From Cyanobium sp. E1_MAG_00006 (GTDB taxonomy: Bacteria; Cyanobacteriota; Cyanobacteriia; PCC-6307; Cyanobiaceae): DNA of 64,000 nt. The position numbers and the translations under genes were made by a program. The DNA lies in the NCBI GenBank assembly GCA_027488975.1, contig JAIYAQ010000028.1, forward strand, positions 1-64,000, read 5' to 3'. Position 1 is the first letter of the stretch. Each line of letters opens with the position of its first letter. Shown here piece by piece: positions 60,411 to 64,000 of this stretch. The notes below the pieces were generated by a model. It did no database searches and was not told where the DNA came from. It was given only the letters and a program-made list of their open reading frames with translations.

Positions 60411-61502
60411 TCAGCCCTGGTAGCGGTAGTAGGCGGCACAGGCCCCTTCGCTCGACACCATCGGCGCTCCCAGGGGTGTATCGGGGGTGCAGGCCCGGCC
60501 GAAGTGCGGGCACTGGTGGGGCCTGAGCAGGCCCTGCAGGACCAGCCCGGCGGGGCAGGAGCTTGTTGCCACGGCGGTGAATGCGGCGATGGGGCTGGAG
60601 GTGGTGGTGGCGGTGGGCGTTTTCTGGTGCTCCTCGGGCACGGCGAGCCGGTCGAAGGGCGGCCTGAGCCGGTAGCCGCCGGCCGGGATCACCCCCAGGC
60701 CGCGCCAGGGGGAATCCACCGGTTCGAACACCTGCTCCAGCAGCGCCTGACCGGCGCCGTTGCCCGCCGGCTTCACCGCCGGCCGGTAGGCGTTCTCCAG
60801 CCGCTGCTCGCCGGCTTCCAGCTGGCGGATGCAGGCCAGGATGCCGCGCAGCAGCTCCTCGGCGCTGAAGCCGGTGATCACAATCGGCCGGCGGTGCCGC
60901 GCCACCAGGTCGTGGTACTCCACCTCCCCCATCACGGTGCAGACATGGCCCGCCGCCAGCACCGCCTGCACCCGGCAGCTGGGATCGCCCAGCATCTGAT
61001 CAAGCACCGGCGGCACCCGCACGTGGCACACCAGCAGTTCGAGGTTGGTGATGCCCTGGGCGATGGCCTGGATCGCCAGCAGCGCCGTGGCGGGGGCAGT
61101 CGTTTCGAAGCCCACCGCCAGGAACACCACGCGGTGATCGGGATGGCTGCGGGCGATGCTCAGCACGTCGAGCGGTGCGTAGACGACCCGCACCGCACCA
61201 CCGCGGGCCCGTACGCCGAGCAGGTCGCGGCCATCGCTGCCGGGCACACGCAGCATGTCGCCATAGGAGCAGAGGATCACGTTCGGCTCGGCTGCCATGG
61301 CGATCGCCCGGTCGAGCTGTTCTGTGGCGGTGACGCACACCGGGCAGCCGGGGCCGTGGATCAGGCTGATCTGCGCTGGCAGCAGCCGGTCGATGCCATG
61401 GCGCAGCAGGGCGTGGGTCTGGCCGCCACAGACCTCCATCACCGTCCACGGTTGATGGCAGCTGGCCTGGATCGCCTTGAGCAGGGTCTTGGCTTCGCTC
61501 AT
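60411..61502 (-). CDS. hypD: hydrogenase maturation protein HypD
   Basis: A 363-residue Fe-S scaffold that, with HypC, assembles the Fe(CN)2CO unit of [NiFe] hydrogenase. Signature segments are MEVCGGQTHALLRHGID, IHGPGCPVCVTATEQLD, FLAVGFETTAPATALL, AGHVCTVMG, and the C-terminal cysteine cluster CPHFGRACTPDTPLGAPMVSSEGACAAYYRY. ATG at 61502 overlaps the upstream stop (ATGA). A reading frame extended upstream to 62372 lacks family residues and is rejected. Confidence 0.96.
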   Translation of the reverse strand: MSEAKTLLKAIQASCHQPWTVMEVCGGQTHALLRHGIDRLLPAQISLIHGPGCPVCVTATEQLDRAIAMAAEPNVILCSYGDMLRVPGSDGRDLLGVRARGGAVRVVYAPLDVLSIARSHPDHRVVFLAVGFETTAPATALLAIQAIAQGITNLELLVCHVRVPPVLDQMLGDPSCRVQAVLAAGHVCTVMGEVEYHDLVARHRRPIVITGFSAEELLRGILACIRQLEAGEQRLENAYRPAVKPAGNGAGQALLEQVFEPVDSPWRGLGVIPAGGYRLRPPFDRLAVPEEHQKTPTATTTSSPIAAFTAVATSSCPAGLVLQGLLRPHQCPHFGRACTPDTPLGAPMVSSEGACAAYYRYQG

Positions 61503-62551
61503 GACGGCGGCGCTGTCTGCATCGGCGCGATGCGTGGCGTTCCCAATCGGGGCAGGCTGTAGCTGCTCAGGGCCCGCAGGTATTGGGCCCGCTCGAAGGC
61601 CTCCGGGTCGGGGCAGCGCTGCTGGCTGAGACAGCCGCGGATCTCCTCCACTCCGGCACAGTCGTGGGCCTCCAGCCACTGGCAGAGCTCGGTGTGGATC
61701 TGCCGCAGCTGGCCCGGTCCACCCCGCAACAGGGTGCTCACCACCTGGGTGACCTGGGCGCCCACCATCAGCAGCCGCACGGCATCGTCGCCGCTGGCGA
61801 TGCCGCCGCTGGCCGCCAGATCCAGCTCCAGCCGGCCATGCAGCAGGCCGATCCAGCGCAGCGGCAGGCGCTGATCGATCGCTCCGCTCAGCTCCAGGTG
61901 CGACACGGTATTGAGCGTCTCGATGTCGACATCGGGTTGATAAAAGCGGTTGAACAGCACCAGGCCGCTGACGCCCGCCGCCTCCAGCTGGCGGGCCATG
62001 TGGGCCAGCCCCGTGTACCAGGGGCTGAGCTTCACTGCCACGGGGATCGTCACGGCACGGCACACCTGTTGCACCAGCTCCAGTTGCTCGGCCTCCAGAT
62101 CGGCGCTGCTGCGGTCGGCATCGGTGGGCACCGCATAGAGATTCAGCTCGAGTGCATCGGCGCCGGCGGCGGCGATCGCCGCGGCGGCCTCGCACCACTG
62201 GCCGGGATGGTTGCCGTTGAGGCTGGCGATCACGGGAATGGTCAGCGCCACTCGGGCGGCACGGATTTCCTCCAGGTAGCCGTCCAGTCCCAGGTGCAGC
62301 GGATCGCTGGATGGCAGGTAGCTGAGGGCCTCGGGATGACTCTCGCTGGCGTGCTCCTGATGGTGGTGCCACTCCTGCCAGTCCCGTTCGATCTGCTCAA
62401 GAAACAGCGAATGCAGCACCACAGCACCGGCACCCTCCTGCTCCAGCTGCTGCAGGCGGCCAAGCTCCTGGCTGAGGGGCGCGGCCGCTCCCACCACCAG
62501 GGGTGAGGGCAGGCGCAGGCCCAGGTAGGTGGTGTGGAGATCGGGGCTCAT
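61499..62551 (-). CDS. dihydroorotate-dehydrogenase-like flavoprotein
   Basis: A 350-residue TIM-barrel protein of the class 1 dihydroorotate dehydrogenase-like family. Segments are DLHTTYLGLRLPSPLVVGAAAPLSQ, IPVIASLNGNHPGQWCEAAAAIAAAGADALELNLYAVPTD, VAVKLSPWYTGLAHMARQLEAAGVSGLVLFNRFYQPDVDIETL and SGGIASGDDAVRLLMVGAQVTQV. Such proteins are repeatedly found next to PFOR genes and are probably not the main pyrimidine enzyme. The exact substrate is unknown. ATG at 62551 overlaps the nifJ stop (ATGA). Confidence 0.9.
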   Translation of the reverse strand: MSPDLHTTYLGLRLPSPLVVGAAAPLSQELGRLQQLEQEGAGAVVLHSLFLEQIERDWQEWHHHQEHASESHPEALSYLPSSDPLHLGLDGYLEEIRAARVALTIPVIASLNGNHPGQWCEAAAAIAAAGADALELNLYAVPTDADRSSADLEAEQLELVQQVCRAVTIPVAVKLSPWYTGLAHMARQLEAAGVSGLVLFNRFYQPDVDIETLNTVSHLELSGAIDQRLPLRWIGLLHGRLELDLAASGGIASGDDAVRLLMVGAQVTQVVSTLLRGGPGQLRQIHTELCQWLEAHDCAGVEEIRGCLSQQRCPDPEAFERAQYLRALSSYSLPRLGTPRIAPMQTAPPS

Positions 62552-64000
62552 GGGGAGGGCGCCTCCGGCGCTGGCTTCGCCGCTGGGTTAGCCGTCGGAG
62601 CGGCGGCCAGCCGCTGGTAGAGGCCCCAGCGTTCGCGTTGCTCCGCTTCGGCTTCGCGGCTGAGGGCGCGGGCCTGCTCGGGATGGCTGTAGCGGAGCAT
62701 GCGGAAGCGGTTCTCGCCGGCCATCGCTTCGGAGAGGGGCAGGCTGGGGGTGCGGGAGTCCACCACCAGCGGCGCCAGCCCCTGGCTGCGGCGCCGCGGG
62801 TCGTGGCGGTAGAGAAGCCAGCGTCCGGAATCCACAGCCTGCTTCTGGTGTGCCATGCCGCGGGCCATGTCGATGCCGTGGGCGATGCAGTGGGAGTAGG
62901 CCAGGATCAGTGAGGGGCCGGGGTACGACTCCGCCTCCAGGAAGGCCCGCAGGGTGTGCTCGTCGCGGGCACCCATGGCCACGCTGGCCACATAGACGTG
63001 GCCGTAGGTCATCGCCATCAGGCCCAGATCCTTCTTCGCGGTGGCCTTGCCGCCGCTGGCGAACTTGGCCACGGCACCCTTGGGGGTGGATTTCGACATC
63101 TGGCCGCCGGTGTTGGAGTACACCTCGGTGTCCAGCACCAGCAGGTTCACGTCGTGCTGGCTGGCGAGCAGGTGATCGATGCCGCCGAAGCCGATGTCGT
63201 AGGCCCAGCCATCGCCGCCGATGATCCAGATGCAGCGCTTCACCAGATCGTCGGCCAGCTGCAGCAGTTCGTCGGCAGCCCGCTGGTTGTTGTCGTGGTG
63301 GTCGTTGTCGTGCCCGTCGCCTGCGCGCGCTGGTTCCAGCAGGCGCCGCAGCTCCACCACGCGCTGCCGCTGCTCGTGGATGCCGGCCTCATCGCTCTGG
63401 TCCGCCTGGAGCAGGCCATCCACCAGGCTGGCCGGCAGGCTGGGAGACAGCTGGCGCAGCAGCTGTTCGGCGCGGGCGCGGCGTTGATCGAAGGCCACGC
63501 GGAAGCCGAGGCCGAATTCGGCGTTGTCTTCGAATAGGGAATTGCTCCAGGCCGGGCCGCGGCCCTCGGCGTTGCGGCTCCAGGGGGTGGTGGGCAGGTT
63601 GCCGCCGTAGATCGAGGAACAGCCGGTGGCGTTGGCGATCACCATCCGATCGCCGAACAGCTGGCTGGCGAGCTTGAGGTAAGGCGTCTCGCCGCAGCCG
63701 GCGCAGGCGCCTGGAAACTCGAACAGGGGCTGCTGCAGCTGCTGCTGGTTGATGTGCCGGCGGTTGAGGCTGAGGCGATCCGGGTTGGGCAGCTGCAGGA
63801 AGAAGTCCCAGTGCCGGCGGCTCTGTTCGCGCAGGGGACGCTGTGGCGCCATGTTGATCGCCTTTCGCCGTGGCGTGCTGCGATCGCGGGCCGGGCAGAC
63901 CTCCACGCACAGGCTGCAGCCGGTGCAGTCCTCCCCCGCCACCTGGATCGTGAAGGCCTGATCGCGCCAGTCCGGATCGCGGGCGGCGCTGCTGCGGAAT
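62548..64000 (-). CDS. nifJ: pyruvate:ferredoxin (flavodoxin) oxidoreductase, C-terminal part
   Basis: The 3' portion (484 codons) of a pyruvate:ferredoxin oxidoreductase, which decarboxylates pyruvate to acetyl-CoA under low oxygen and reduces ferredoxin or flavodoxin. Visible: FTIQVAGEDCTGCSLCVEVCPA (4Fe-4S), PGACAGCGETPYLKLASQLFGDRM, and the TPP-binding segment WIIGGDGWAYDIGFGGIDHLLASQHDVNLLVLDTEVYSNTGGQMSK. The 5' part runs out of the window. It heads the overlapping chain nifJ, DHOD-like, hypD, hypE, so pyruvate oxidation and hydrogenase maturation are co-regulated. Confidence 0.95.
   Translation of the reverse strand, partial: FRSSAARDPDWRDQAFTIQVAGEDCTGCSLCVEVCPARDRSTPRRKAINMAPQRPLREQSRRHWDFFLQLPNPDRLSLNRRHINQQQLQQPLFEFPGACAGCGETPYLKLASQLFGDRMVIANATGCSSIYGGNLPTTPWSRNAEGRGPAWSNSLFEDNAEFGLGFRVAFDQRRARAEQLLRQLSPSLPASLVDGLLQADQSDEAGIHEQRQRVVELRRLLEPARAGDGHDNDHHDNNQRAADELLQLADDLVKRCIWIIGGDGWAYDIGFGGIDHLLASQHDVNLLVLDTEVYSNTGGQMSKSTPKGAVAKFASGGKATAKKDLGLMAMTYGHVYVASVAMGARDEHTLRAFLEAESYPGPSLILAYSHCIAHGIDMARGMAHQKQAVDSGRWLLYRHDPRRRSQGLAPLVVDSRTPSLPLSEAMAGENRFRMLRYSHPEQARALSREAEAEQRERWGLYQRLAAAPTANPAAKPAPEAPSP

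Noticed and set aside
61503-62372. Extension of the HypD frame to 653 residues
   Set aside because: It runs antisense-frame through the dihydroorotate-dehydrogenase-like gene and matches nothing. HypD begins at 61502.

Overview
The window is a high-GC picocyanobacterial chromosome segment of Synechococcus/Cyanobium type. The markers are psaE (photosystem I), pipX and pipY, sepF, a DUF1823, a DUF3086, a DUF3119 and a DUF4079 protein (families known mainly from cyanobacteria), an isoamylase-type glycogen debranching enzyme and cobI. The hypD, hypE and nifJ genes at the right edge suggest hydrogen and fermentative metabolism, which is more typical of freshwater or coastal Cyanobium-like strains than of open-ocean ones. 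The genus call is an inference.

Left part (1-17.4 kb). It opens with the 3' end of a 5S rRNA and its terminator. On the minus strand follow a CaMKII-AD-like protein, mtnC and mtnB (methionine salvage), mutM and psaE. Then come a conserved protein and a RecQ-type helicase (plus), a histidine-phosphatase-like protein, a three-LysM protein and an aldehyde dehydrogenase (minus), tRNA-Thr and tRNA-Tyr, aroQ with a MiaE-like gene, a broken FAD2-like desaturase, mtnD, cobI, a DUF4079 membrane protein, and on the minus strand a cellulose-synthase-like glycosyltransferase and dus.

Centre (17.4-43.1 kb). One uninterrupted minus-strand gene of 25,011 bp encodes an 8,336-residue protein. In order it has an ELWxTDGT-type N-terminal region, four Calx-beta domains, two discoidin-like domains, long unassigned regions, a block of about 19 degenerate beta-rich units, a duplicated superdomain, cadherin/Ig-like domains, DxNxDG calcium-type motifs and a C-terminal DUF4114 domain. 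It looks like a giant secreted or cell-surface adhesin. Its base composition is lower in GC than its neighbours and varies along the gene. Just upstream is a 5'-truncated DUF4915/TIGR03032 gene. Downstream its stop codon lies inside the start of dus, which itself overlaps the glycosyltransferase gene, so the three may be co-transcribed.

Right part (43.3-64 kb). This is housekeeping sequence: DUF1823, der, an EcfT-like permease, pipX, pipY, sepF and proC (plus); plsY, DUF3086, DUF3119, an MlaE-like permease and an MFS sugar-type transporter (minus); tRNA-Gly; glgX; a metallo-beta-lactamase-like protein without the usual metal motif; HU; gluQRS; three small proteins; and a tightly overlapping minus-strand operon nifJ (cut by the window end), a dihydroorotate-dehydrogenase-like gene, hypD and hypE.

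The main candidate for something undescribed is the giant protein, especially its beta-rich repeat block and the duplicated superdomain.
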